Source: Reyranella sp.
Lineage (GTDB): Bacteria > Pseudomonadota > Alphaproteobacteria > Reyranellales > Reyranellaceae
DNA length: 5,826 nucleotides
Direction: 5' to 3'
NCBI GenBank assembly: GCA_016780605.1
Contig: JADHLS010000389.1
Span: 1 to 5,826 of the forward strand
Shown here piece by piece: positions 1 through 5,463 of the stretch. The first letter of the stretch is position 1. Each line of letters opens with the position of its first letter. The position numbers and the translations under genes were made by a program. The notes below the pieces were generated by a model. The model did no database searches and was not told the DNA's origin. It saw nothing but the letters and a program-made list of their open reading frames with translations.

Positions 1-683
1 TCGGGCTCGAGACCATGGGCGGCATCGTCGAGAAGGTCGTGCCGCGCAACACGCCGATCCCGGTGCAACTCGCGCAGGATTTCACCACCTACCAGGACGG
101 CCAGACCGCGATGGCGATCCATGTCGTGCAGGGCGAGCGCGAGATGGTGGCCGACTGCCGCAGCCTGGCGCGGTTCGAGCTTTTGGGCATCCCACCGATG
201 ACCGCGGGCGCCGCGCGCATTCGCGTCGCCTTCGCCGTCGATGCCGACGGGCTGCTCACTGTCTCTGCCGAGGAGCGTACGACCGGCGTGCAGCAACGCA
301 TCGAGGTGAAGCCGTCCTATGGGCTGAGCCACGAGGACATGGCCGACATGCTCTACGACAGCCTCGAGAATGCCGAGGCCGACATGACGGCCCGCCTTCT
401 CACCGAGGCCAGGGTCGAGGCGCGTCGCAACATCCTCGCACTGGAGGCCGCACTCGCCAAGGACGGCGAACTGCTCGACGCCGCCGAGCGCGCCGCGCTC
501 GACGATGGACGTGCCCGGCTCGAGGCCGCGATGACGGGCGACGATCGCGATGCGATCAATGCAGCGGCCGAGGCGCTGGAGACGCTCGCCAAGCCGTTCG
601 CCGAGCGGCGCATGGATCGCGGCATCCGCGAGGCGCTGTCCGGTAAGTCTGTGATCGAGCTGGAAAGCCGTGTGGGTGACTGA
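1..683 (+). CDS. hscA: Fe-S assembly chaperone HscA, C-terminal part (5' truncated by window)
   Basis: HscA is the Hsp70-type chaperone that, with co-chaperone HscB, helps move Fe-S clusters off the scaffold IscU in the cytoplasm. The reading frame is open from the first base (first full codon at 3) and gives 226 residues ending in TGA. This is close to the whole substrate-binding region of a protein usually near 620 residues; the ATPase domain lies outside the window. The opening [20 protein letters not shown], then [16 protein letters not shown] and the stretch [14 protein letters not shown], are typical of the Hsp70 beta-sandwich. From about residue 105 of the fragment onward the sequence is Ala/Glu/Arg-rich and helical, as in the lid. 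I chose HscA over DnaK because ferredoxin and iscX follow directly and because the short charged C-terminus lacks the acidic EEV-type tail of DnaK. Only four bases separate it from fdx, indicating an operon. Confidence 0.95.
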   Translation, partial: GLETMGGIVEKVVPRNTPIPVQLAQDFTTYQDGQTAMAIHVVQGEREMVADCRSLARFELLGIPPMTAGAARIRVAFAVDADGLLTVSAEERTTGVQQRIEVKPSYGLSHEDMADMLYDSLENAEADMTARLLTEARVEARRNILALEAALAKDGELLDAAERAALDDGRARLEAAMTGDDRDAINAAAEALETLAKPFAERRMDRGIREALSGKSVIELESRVGD

Positions 684-687
684 CGCA

Positions 688-1023
688 ATGCCGAAGATGA
701 CGTTCATATTGAAGGATGGCTCGCGCAAGGAAGTGGACGCGCCGCTCGGCCTCAGTGTGCTGGAGATCGCCCATCGCCATCACATCGACATCGAGGGCGC
801 GTGCGAAGGCTCGCTCGCCTGCTCGACCTGCCACGTCGTGGTCGACAAGGACTGGTTCGACAAGCTCGCCCCCGCGAGCGAGGACGAGGAGGACATGCTC
901 GACCTGGCCTTCGGGCTCACCCATACCTCGCGCCTGGGCTGCCAGATCCGCATGTCGGAGGCGCTGGACGGCCTGGTCGTCAAGCTGCCGGCGGCGACGC
1001 GCAACATGATGGTCGACAAGTAG
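688..1023 (+). CDS. fdx: Isc-type [2Fe-2S] ferredoxin
   Basis: This is a 111-residue adrenodoxin-type ferredoxin that supplies electrons for Fe-S cluster assembly in the isc system. The four cluster ligands are visible as C39-x5-C45-x2-C48 (around [14 protein letters not shown]) and C85 in RLGCQIRM, the spacing expected of the vertebrate-type/Isc Fdx family. The acidic stretch SEDEEDMLD (64-72) matches the partner-binding helix of these proteins. The length is usual for the family. I start it at ATG 688. A GTG at 670 is also in frame, but it would overlap the end of hscA and add six residues with no family counterpart. There is no strong Shine-Dalgarno sequence, so translation may be coupled to the hscA stop four bases upstream. 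Confidence 0.95.
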   Translation: MPKMTFILKDGSRKEVDAPLGLSVLEIAHRHHIDIEGACEGSLACSTCHVVVDKDWFDKLAPASEDEEDMLDLAFGLTHTSRLGCQIRMSEALDGLVVKLPAATRNMMVDK

Positions 1024-1037
1024 CCGGGGAGGGGGAG

Positions 1038-1244
1038 ATGGCGAAGAAGCTGCGTTGGACCGATGTGCAGGACATCGCGATCGAGCTCGAGGAACGCCAT
1101 CCCGACGTCGACAACGTCAACCTGCGGTTCACTGACCTTCACCGCTGGGTGATGGAACTGCCCGATTTCGAGGACGATCCCAACCGGTCCAACGAGAAGA
1201 TTTTGGAAGCCATCCAGGCTGCCTGGATCGACGAGCGCGACTGA
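1038..1244 (+). CDS. iscX: Fe-S assembly protein IscX
   Basis: IscX is a small acidic protein that binds the cysteine desulfurase IscS and modulates Fe-S assembly, possibly as an iron-dependent regulator. The 68-residue product (family about 66) shows the characteristic features: LRWTDVQDIAIELEE near the start, HPDVDN (21-26), the conserved L-RFTDLHRWVMELPDF block (29-44), and the ending AIQAAWIDE. It begins at ATG 1038, preceded by a strong purine-rich ribosome binding site (GGGGAGGGGGAG, 1026-1037). A longer frame open from 801 overlaps fdx and is an artefact. It is the last gene of the hscA-fdx-iscX run; 72 bases then separate it from the lipoprotein genes, and I see no clear terminator after it. 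Confidence 0.95.
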   Translation: MAKKLRWTDVQDIAIELEERHPDVDNVNLRFTDLHRWVMELPDFEDDPNRSNEKILEAIQAAWIDERD

Positions 1245-1272
1245 CTTCGTGATTAGACGGACGCCGTAATTT

Positions 1273-1305
1273 GGCCGAATATTGATACGTATACAGTATC
1301 CGGCC
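1273..1305 (+). promoter_or_regulatory. AT-rich island with nested inverted repeats upstream of the lipoprotein pair
   Basis: In a GC-rich setting the 72-base gap after iscX holds a short AT-rich patch. It contains the inverted repeat GATAC (1284-1288) / GTATC (1296-1300), with the palindrome GTATAC (1289-1294) between the arms, and outside these GGCCG (1273-1277) / CGGCC (1301-1305). The right arm (1296-1305) is continuous, while the left arm is split by AATATT. A promoter for the downstream genes is expected here. TTGGCC (1271-1276) and CAGTAT (1294-1299) sit 17 bases apart, but both are poor matches to sigma70 elements. The symmetry suggests an operator or a 5' leader structure. This is inference. 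The ribosome binding site GGGAGGG (1306-1312) begins directly after the repeat. Confidence 0.4.
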
Positions 1306-1316
1306 GGGAGGGTGTC

Positions 1317-2120
1317 ATGAGGGGCAGCTTTATCCGCGTACTGGTTCCGCTACTGTTGGTGGCGGGCCTTGCCGCTTGCGCGTCGAACGGTGTGCAGCCG
1401 GGTATCGTCTATAGCTCCAGCGCGCCTTCGGGCAGCTATGGCGGTGGCAGTTACGGTGGGCCACCGCAGGGTGCTTATGGCAGCGGGCCCTACGGCCCGG
1501 GTCCCTACAATAGCGGCGGACCCGTCGGCGCCCAGCGGGTCAGCTCCAGTTACCCGAACCAGGGCGGCTATCCGCAAGGGGCCTATCCGAACCAGGGGGC
1601 CTATCCCAACCAGGGCCAATATCCCAACCAGGGTCAGTACCCGGCGCCGGCCCAGGGTAGCTACGGTGGCAGCTACGGCGGCTATGGCGATGCCGGCCGC
1701 GTCGTCTCCATCCGCGAAGTCGCACTGGCGGGCTCGGGCAACTATGGCGGCGGCAACGGCGCCGTGTGGGGCGGCGTGCTGGGCGCGGGTGCGGGTGCCA
1801 CCATCGGCGCCATCACCAGCCAGAGCCTGGGCGGCGGCATCGTCGGCGCCCTGATCGGCGCCGTCGGCGGCGCCATTGCCGGCTCCATTGCCGATGGCCA
1901 GCGCGGTGCGGGTCGCGGCATCGAAGTCACGGTCCAGAAGGACGATGGCCAGCAGGTCACCGTGGCCCAGCGGGACGACGGAGATATCCAGCTGGGCGAT
2001 CGTGTGCAGATCGTGCAGAACGGGCAGGGCGTGGCGCAGGTCGTGCGCTCCAATGCGCGGGCCCCTGATCAATCGGGTGGCTACCAGCAGACCGGCGGCG
2101 GGTTCCAACAGACGCAGTGA
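1317..2120 (+). CDS. SlyB-like glycine-zipper lipoprotein with a Tyr/Gly/Pro/Gln-rich repeat insert
   Basis: This encodes a probable outer-membrane lipoprotein of 267 residues. An N-terminal signal runs MRGSFIRVLVPLLLVAGLAAC with lipobox L18-A-A-C21; the residue after the lipidated Cys is Ala, with no Asp that would favour inner-membrane retention. Residues 37-125 are low complexity: GSYGG motifs at both ends (39-48, 114-124) flank YPNQG repeats (79-109). Residues 127-137 (GRVVSIREVAL) begin the SlyB-like part. A glycine zipper follows at about 152-194, and then a C-terminal beta-rich segment with GIEVTVQKDDGQQVTVAQRD (201-220) and LGDRVQIVQ. A Gln/Gly/Thr-rich tail ends the protein. SlyB-family members are usually near 155-170 residues, so the extra length is mainly the insert. 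SlyB in enterobacteria supports envelope integrity under stress; that role here is inference. GGAGG lies 5 bases before ATG 1317. The paralog starts 20 bases after the stop, so the two are probably co-transcribed. Confidence 0.82.
   Translation: MRGSFIRVLVPLLLVAGLAACASNGVQPGIVYSSSAPSGSYGGGSYGGPPQGAYGSGPYGPGPYNSGGPVGAQRVSSSYPNQGGYPQGAYPNQGAYPNQGQYPNQGQYPAPAQGSYGGSYGGYGDAGRVVSIREVALAGSGNYGGGNGAVWGGVLGAGAGATIGAITSQSLGGGIVGALIGAVGGAIAGSIADGQRGAGRGIEVTVQKDDGQQVTVAQRDDGDIQLGDRVQIVQNGQGVAQVVRSNARAPDQSGGYQQTGGGFQQTQ
1551..1643 (+). repeat. In-frame 18-bp tandem repeat encoding YPNQGx
   Basis: There are five consecutive units at 1551-1568, 1569-1583, 1584-1601, 1602-1619 and 1620-1637, plus a partial unit at 1638-1643. 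Four units are 18 bases and encode Tyr-Pro-Asn-Gln-Gly plus a variable residue (Gly, Ala or Gln). The second is 15 bases and encodes YPQGA, lacking one codon. The last three full units are the most alike at the DNA level. The repeat lies within the low-complexity insert of the first lipoprotein, and every unit length keeps the frame, so gain or loss of units would change protein length without breaking it. Confidence 0.88.
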
Positions 2121-2140
2121 GAGTGAGAGAAGGACTTTCT

Positions 2141-2644
2141 ATGTTCGGCAGGTGGTTGGTCAGTCTGCTGGTGCCACTGGCGCTGGCCGGTGGTTTGACG
2201 GCTTGTGAGCAGGGTGGCGTGCAGCAGGGCGTGGTCAACACGTCGGCGGCCGGCGGCTATCGCGGCGAGACCGGTCGGGTGATCGCTATCCGCGAGGTGC
2301 CTATCAAGAGCGGCAATACGGGAGTGAGCGACGGCACGCTGATCGGCGGCGGTCTCGGCGCCGTTGGTGGCGCCGCGATCGGCGGAGCCACCACCAATTC
2401 GGTGGGCGGCGCGGTGGTCGGCGGTCTCCTGGGCGCGGTGGCGGGCGGCATCGCCGGGACTGCGATCGACCAGAACGCGACCCGGCGCGGCATCGAGGTC
2501 ACGGTCCAGAAGGACAATGGCCAGCGTGTCACCATCGCCCAGCGCGACGACGGCGACGTCCAGATGGGCGATCGGGTGGCGATCATCTACGACCGCAACG
2601 GCGTCGCCAAGGCGGTGCGGGACACCGGCTATCGGCAGGATTAG
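2141..2644 (+). CDS. SlyB-like glycine-zipper (17 kDa antigen/Rick_17kDa type) lipoprotein
   Basis: The 167-residue product has a compact SlyB architecture. It has a lipoprotein signal with lipobox L19-T-A-C22, then GRVIAIREVPIKSG (45-58), which corresponds to the segment before the zipper in SlyB. A glycine zipper follows at about 65-108 (repeated GG/GA with small residues, likely two short membrane-associated helices), then a beta-rich C-terminal part with RGIEVTVQKDNGQRVTIAQR (116-135) and MGDRVAIIYDRNGV. I start it at ATG 2141, with AAGGA at 2130-2134 as ribosome binding site. The frame is open from a GTG at 2117 that overlaps the previous stop, but the lipoprotein signal begins at 2141. 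It is a clear paralog of the gene upstream, without the low-complexity insert, and probably keeps the ancestral form. The exact function is not shown by the sequence; a role in outer-membrane stability is family-based inference. Confidence 0.85.
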   Translation: MFGRWLVSLLVPLALAGGLTACEQGGVQQGVVNTSAAGGYRGETGRVIAIREVPIKSGNTGVSDGTLIGGGLGAVGGAAIGGATTNSVGGAVVGGLLGAVAGGIAGTAIDQNATRRGIEVTVQKDNGQRVTIAQRDDGDVQMGDRVAIIYDRNGVAKAVRDTGYRQD

Positions 2645-2652
2645 CTCTTCCG

Positions 2653-2680
2653 GGGCCGCGGGCCTCCAGGCCCGCGGTCC
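2653..2680 (+). terminator. Strong GC-rich hairpin after the lipoprotein pair, possible terminator
   Basis: A perfect 10-bp inverted repeat, CCGCGGGCCT (2656-2665) and AGGCCCGCGG (2668-2677), is separated by only two bases. It extends outward by a G-T pair (2655/2678) and two G-C pairs to about 13 bp. It begins 8 bases after the lipoprotein stop, where a terminator would be expected, but no T-run follows, so it is not a textbook intrinsic terminator. It may instead be an mRNA-stabilising stem or one copy of a dispersed palindromic repeat; genome context would decide. Confidence 0.45.
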
Positions 2681-2714
2681 GGCCAGAGCATGAGTGGCGC
2701 GCCCCCAGCATGGC

Positions 2715-2726
2715 GCCTATATAGGC
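2715..2726 (+). promoter_or_regulatory. 12-bp palindrome containing TATATA, candidate -10 region of mnmA
   Basis: GCCTATATAGGC is a perfect palindrome and the only AT-rich spot in the 88-base gap before mnmA. TATATA at 2718-2723 would serve as a -10 element and place the transcription start near 2730, about three bases before the mnmA ATG. No convincing -35 box is seen at the right distance (TGGCGC, 2695-2700). The absence of a Shine-Dalgarno sequence before the ATG agrees with an almost leaderless transcript. This is inferred from position and sequence only. Confidence 0.4.
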
Positions 2727-2732
2727 CCCGCC

Positions 2733-3863
2733 ATGGCCCCCAATTCCCTTGGTATCGACAAGGCGCCGGGCGACACCCGCGTGGTGGTCGCAATGTCCGG
2801 CGGCGTCGATTCGTCGGTGACGGCGGCGCTCCTCAAGGAGCAGGGCTACGACGTCGTCGGCATCACCCTGCAGCTCTACGACCATGGCGTCGCCGTCGGC
2901 CGGACCGGCGCGTGCTGCGCCGGACAGGACATCCAGGATGCCCGCCATGTCGCCGAACGGCTTTCCATCCCGCACTACGTGCTCGATTACGAGAGCCGCT
3001 TCCGCGCCGAGGTCATGGACTCCTTTGCCGATGCTTACGTGCGCGGCGAGACGCCGGTGCCCTGCATCGCCTGCAACCGCACGGTGAAGTTCCGCGACCT
3101 GCTCAAGACCGCGCGTGAGCTCGGCGCCGAGGCCCTGGCGACCGGGCACTACGTACAGCGCGTGATGGGCGAGGCCGGTCCCGAGCTGCATCGCGCCGTC
3201 GATCCGGCGCGCGACCAGAGCTATTTCCTGTTCGGGACGACGGCCGACCAGCTCGATTTCCTGCGCTTTCCCCTGGGCCACATGCCCAAGAGCGAGACCC
3301 GGGCCCTGGCCGAGCGCTTCGAGCTTGCCGTCGCCGACAAGCCCGACAGCCAGGACATCTGCTTCGTGCCGAACGGCGACTACGCCCAGGTGGTGCAGAA
3401 GCTGCGGCCCGAGGCGGCGGAACCGGGCGATATCGTCGACCTCGAGGGAAACGTCGTCGGCCGTCATGACGGCATCGTGCGCTTTACCGTGGGCCAACGT
3501 CGCGGCCTGGCGCTCGGCGGCCGCGAGGGCACCGACAACGAGCCGCTTTATGTCGTGCGGCTCGAGCCCGAGGTCTGCCGCGTGGTCGTCGGCCCGCGCG
3601 CGGCGCTCGGCCGTAGCGAGATCGCGCTGTATGACGTGAACTGGCTCGGCCCGAAGCTTGACGGCGCGTTGCCGGTCAAGGTCCGCGTGCGCTCCTCGCA
3701 GTCGCTGCGGCCGGCCGAGGTCGAGATCACGGGCGATGGGGCAATCGTTCGCTTCGCCGAGCCCGAGATCGGCGTCTCGCCGGGCCAGGCCTGCGTGGTC
3801 TACGACGCGGGCACCGGCAGCCGCGTGTTGGGCGGCGGCTTCATCTGCCGCTTCACGTCATGA
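2733..3863 (+). CDS. mnmA: tRNA-specific 2-thiouridylase MnmA
   Basis: MnmA uses ATP and relayed sulfur (ultimately from a cysteine desulfurase) to make 2-thiouridine at wobble position 34 of tRNA-Lys, -Glu and -Gln. The 376-residue product shows the PP-loop SGGVDSS (22-28) after a short beta strand, [10 protein letters not shown] (43-52), and the catalytic pair C114 (PCIACN) and C210 (SQDICF). It also has ATGHY (136-140), DQSYFLF (161-167), [11 protein letters not shown] (180-190) and the C-terminal domain with FTVGQRRGL (251-259). The [13 protein letters not shown] segment after the first domain is of the alphaproteobacterial type. I chose ATG 2733; an in-frame GTG at 2694 adds 13 residues unlike the family. 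An ATG at 2793 would start directly at the PP-loop and is too short. No clear ribosome binding site is present. The stop overlaps the next gene in ATGA. Confidence 0.96.
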   Translation: MAPNSLGIDKAPGDTRVVVAMSGGVDSSVTAALLKEQGYDVVGITLQLYDHGVAVGRTGACCAGQDIQDARHVAERLSIPHYVLDYESRFRAEVMDSFADAYVRGETPVPCIACNRTVKFRDLLKTARELGAEALATGHYVQRVMGEAGPELHRAVDPARDQSYFLFGTTADQLDFLRFPLGHMPKSETRALAERFELAVADKPDSQDICFVPNGDYAQVVQKLRPEAAEPGDIVDLEGNVVGRHDGIVRFTVGQRRGLALGGREGTDNEPLYVVRLEPEVCRVVVGPRAALGRSEIALYDVNWLGPKLDGALPVKVRVRSSQSLRPAEVEITGDGAIVRFAEPEIGVSPGQACVVYDAGTGSRVLGGGFICRFTS

Positions 3864-4219
3864 TGAAGTTCGACCATCTCAACCTGCCGGTCAGCAATCT
3901 CGAGCGATCGCGCGCCTGGTGGACCGATACGCTCGGCCTCAAGGTCGAGTTCGAGGTACCGGACACCCGCACCGTCTCCCTGCAGGACTGCGAGGGCTTT
4001 GCGATTTTCCTGCAGGAGAAGCCGGGTGCGGTCTCGAACGGCGCGGCCCTGTGGTTCCAGGTCGACGACGTCGACAAGACTTTCGCCGAATGGAGCGCGC
4101 GCGGCGTTACTTTCGCGCACGACCCCCAGAAGACCTTCTGGGGCTACGGTCCCGAGCTCAAGGACCCCGACGGCTACATCGTGCGGCTGTGGGACGAGCG
4201 CACGATGCGGGAGAAGTGA
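3860..4219 (+). CDS. VOC-family (glyoxalase/bleomycin-resistance fold) protein
   Basis: A single VOC domain of 119 residues. [18 protein letters not shown] (4-21) with [10 protein letters not shown] is the first beta-alpha-beta-beta-beta module. [19 protein letters not shown] (65-83) and [17 protein letters not shown] (97-113) form the second. VOC proteins include glyoxalase I, ring-cleaving dioxygenases, epimerases and antibiotic-binding proteins; the substrate here cannot be assigned. Of the usual metal ligands, H6 is present. The His expected in the second module is replaced (A63 by alignment to the HIAF-x-VDDVD pattern), and the final Glu of the GN-x-IEL motif is R109. E99 in GPEL could be an alternative acidic ligand. 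The start at 3860 overlaps the mnmA stop by 4 bases, suggesting translational coupling; ATG 3863 is equally possible. No link to tRNA thiolation is evident. Confidence 0.88.
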   Translation: MMKFDHLNLPVSNLERSRAWWTDTLGLKVEFEVPDTRTVSLQDCEGFAIFLQEKPGAVSNGAALWFQVDDVDKTFAEWSARGVTFAHDPQKTFWGYGPELKDPDGYIVRLWDERTMREK

Positions 4220-4263
4220 CCCTCTGTAACAGTTGCGTCATTCGCGGTGCGCATAAAGCGGGC

Positions 4264-5268
4264 ATGCGTAACGGTACTCTTCGTAAACTGTCGCGACGCC
4301 AGTCGCTTCGCCTCACAGCGTTCTCCTTGATCGCAGCGACCGCGTCGGCCCGGGTGTCGGCCGAGCAGAGCACGTATCCGTCCAAGCCGGTCAAGCTGGT
4401 CATTCCCTATCCGCCTGGCGGTGGGACCGACATCACCGGACGCGCGATGGCGCAGAAGCTGTCGGACATCCTGGGGCAATCCGTCGTGATCGAGAACAAG
4501 CCGGGCGCCACGGGCATGATCGGCGCGGCAAGCGTCGCCAAGAGCCCACCCGACGGTTACACGGTCCTGTTCGGCGCGGCGAGCGAGATGGCGATCAACG
4601 CCAGCCTGTTCAAGAACATGACCTACGATCCGCGCACCGATTTCGAGCCGGTGACCCTGGTGGCGACGTTCCCCCTGGTGTTCGTCGCACCGGCCACGAC
4701 CGACAGGTCGCTTCAGCAACTGATCGAGGCGGCGCGCGCCAAGCCCGATACGGTGAGCTACGGCTCGATCGGCAGCGGCAGCCCGCAACATCTTGCGGCC
4801 GAGCTGCTGTCGAGCATGGCGAAGGTCAAGCTCCTGCACATTCCCTACAAAGGCTCGGGCCCGCTGGTGCAGGATGCCGTGGGCGGGCACGTCGACATGG
4901 CGGTGAGCAGCGTGCCGCCGGCGGTGCCGCTGGTTCGGTCGGGCAAGCTGCGTGCGCTCGCGGTGACCTCGTCGGCGCGATCGGAGGCGCTGCCCGACGT
5001 GCCGACCATGGCGGAGCTGGGTTTCGCGGGATACGAGTTCAACACCTGGGTCGGAGTCGCCGTACCGAAGGGCACGCCGAAGGAGATCGTCGATCGCCTG
5101 CGCGAAGGGATGGTGGCCGCCCTCGGCGCCAGCGAGGTGCAGGCGACCTTGCGTGACCAGGGGGCTGTTCCCGCCGGCACGACGTCCGACCAATTCCGCC
5201 AGTTCGTGCGCGACGAGGTCGCGAAAAGCGACCGGATCGTGTCGCTGGCGGGTATCCAGCCGGAGTGA
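4264..5268 (+). CDS. Bug/TctC-family tripartite tricarboxylate transporter substrate-binding protein, probable Tat signal
   Basis: This encodes a 334-residue periplasmic binding protein of the Bug (TctC) family, which captures small carboxylates and related compounds. After the signal, the mature part opens with YPSKPVKLVIPYPPGGGTD (38-56), the family hallmark and ligand-loop region. It continues with GQSVVIENKPGATGMIGA, SPPDGYTVLFG (94-104), SYGSIGSGSPQHLAAELL (165-182), HIPYKGSGP and the late VPTMAELGF motif. The N-terminus has S10-R11-R12-Q13-S14-L15, a near match to the Tat motif, then a moderately hydrophobic segment and a likely cleavage after VSA (31-33). I chose ATG 4264. The frame runs on upstream through mnmA and the VOC gene, and a GTG at 4216 overlaps the VOC stop but would add 16 residues before the Tat signal. 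No TctA or TctB membrane genes are in view, so it is an orphan within the window; the ligand is unknown. No clear promoter is visible in the 44-base gap. Confidence 0.93.
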   Translation: MRNGTLRKLSRRQSLRLTAFSLIAATASARVSAEQSTYPSKPVKLVIPYPPGGGTDITGRAMAQKLSDILGQSVVIENKPGATGMIGAASVAKSPPDGYTVLFGAASEMAINASLFKNMTYDPRTDFEPVTLVATFPLVFVAPATTDRSLQQLIEAARAKPDTVSYGSIGSGSPQHLAAELLSSMAKVKLLHIPYKGSGPLVQDAVGGHVDMAVSSVPPAVPLVRSGKLRALAVTSSARSEALPDVPTMAELGFAGYEFNTWVGVAVPKGTPKEIVDRLREGMVAALGASEVQATLRDQGAVPAGTTSDQFRQFVRDEVAKSDRIVSLAGIQPE

Positions 5269-5280
5269 TCGGGGCGTTTC

Positions 5281-5308
5281 TTGACACCCCGCCGTCCGTC
5301 CGCATAAA
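5281..5308 (+). promoter_or_regulatory. Sigma70-type promoter of the tRNA gene
   Basis: A perfect TTGACA (5281-5286) is followed after 16 bases by CATAAA (5303-5308), or after 17 bases by ATAAAA. Transcription would start near 5315, leaving a leader of about seven bases before the tRNA at 5322. The -35 box lies 12 bases after the stop of the binding-protein gene. Confidence 0.75.
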
Positions 5309-5321
5309 AGCGCCCACCCAT

Positions 5322-5398
5322 GGCTGGGTAGCTCAGCTGGTTAGAGCACGGCACTCATAATGCCGGGGTCGGCGGTTCAAGTCCGCCCCCAGCTACCA
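5322..5398 (+). tRNA. tRNA-Met (anticodon CAT, elongator type)
   Basis: The 77-base cloverleaf folds fully with an encoded CCA. The acceptor stem is GGCTGGG (5322-5328) with CCCAGCT (5388-5394). The D arm is GCTC/GAGC. The anticodon stem is CGGCA/TGCCG with loop CTCATAA and anticodon CAT at 5356-5358. The variable loop is GGGTC, and the T arm is GGCGG-TTCAAGT-CCGCC. The first acceptor pair is G1-T72, a wobble pair, and the discriminator base is A73. The CAT anticodon could mean elongator Met, initiator Met or lysidine-modified Ile2. Initiator tRNAs have three G-C pairs below the anticodon loop (GGG/CCC), absent here. The 4-69 and 5-68 acceptor pairs are T-A and G-C, not the C-G pairs that E. 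coli TilS favours for Ile2. Elongator Met is therefore preferred. Confidence 0.9.
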
Positions 5399-5402
5399 AT
5401 TC

Positions 5403-5436
5403 GCCCCCGGTTCTTGCGACCGGGGGCCTTTATTTT
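5403..5436 (+). terminator. Intrinsic terminator of the tRNA gene
   Basis: A 9-bp GC-rich stem, GCCCCCGGT (5403-5411) and ACCGGGGGC (5419-5427), closes a 7-base loop. One C follows, and then the T-rich tail TTTATTTT (5429-5436). It begins five bases after the tRNA CCA end and isolates the tRNA unit from the reductase gene, which starts 27 bases further on. Confidence 0.88.
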
Positions 5437-5463
5437 GTGGTCTCTCTTCGCCACTTTGCATTC

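Noticed and set aside
801..1037. N-terminal extension of the iscX frame across fdx
   Set aside because: The family is about 66 residues, and a strong ribosome binding site sits directly before ATG 1038.
1639..1684. Possible CRISPR-like or mobile-element repeat in the Tyr/Gly-rich region
   Set aside because: The repeats are contiguous, in frame and have no unique spacers. They are simple coding repeats (GSYGG, YPNQG) of a low-complexity segment.
1350..2108. 252-codon - strand frame opposite the first lipoprotein
   Set aside because: It is an Ala/Gly/Ile-rich low-complexity shadow of the repeat and glycine-zipper coding sequence. There is no ribosome binding site or family resemblance.
2583..3497. 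Long open frame of 304 codons on the - strand opposite mnmA
   Set aside because: It lies entirely antisense to a well-supported mnmA, and its product has no recognisable domain. Long antisense frames are common opposite GC-rich genes with G/C third positions.
3658..4263. Upstream extension of the Bug-family frame through mnmA and the VOC gene, including a GTG at 4216 overlapping the VOC stop
   Set aside because: The extra residues are Arg/Ser-rich noise. The export signal begins cleanly at ATG 4264, and 16 added residues would bury the Tat motif further in.
4174..5193. 339-codon open frame on the - strand opposite the Bug-family gene
   Set aside because: The product is Arg/His-rich with no coherent fold, as expected for the shadow of a GC-rich gene. 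The + strand frame has clear family motifs throughout.
5270..5291. Short inverted repeat CGGGG/CCCCG after the Bug-family stop as a terminator
   Set aside because: It has only five pairs with a 12-base loop and no T-run, and it overlaps the clear -35 box of the tRNA promoter, so it is probably chance in GC-rich DNA.
5322..5436. tRNA 3' end as an integration site for a mobile element
   Set aside because: An intact terminator and a housekeeping-type reductase gene follow at once. I see no integrase, direct repeat of the tRNA end or change in base composition.
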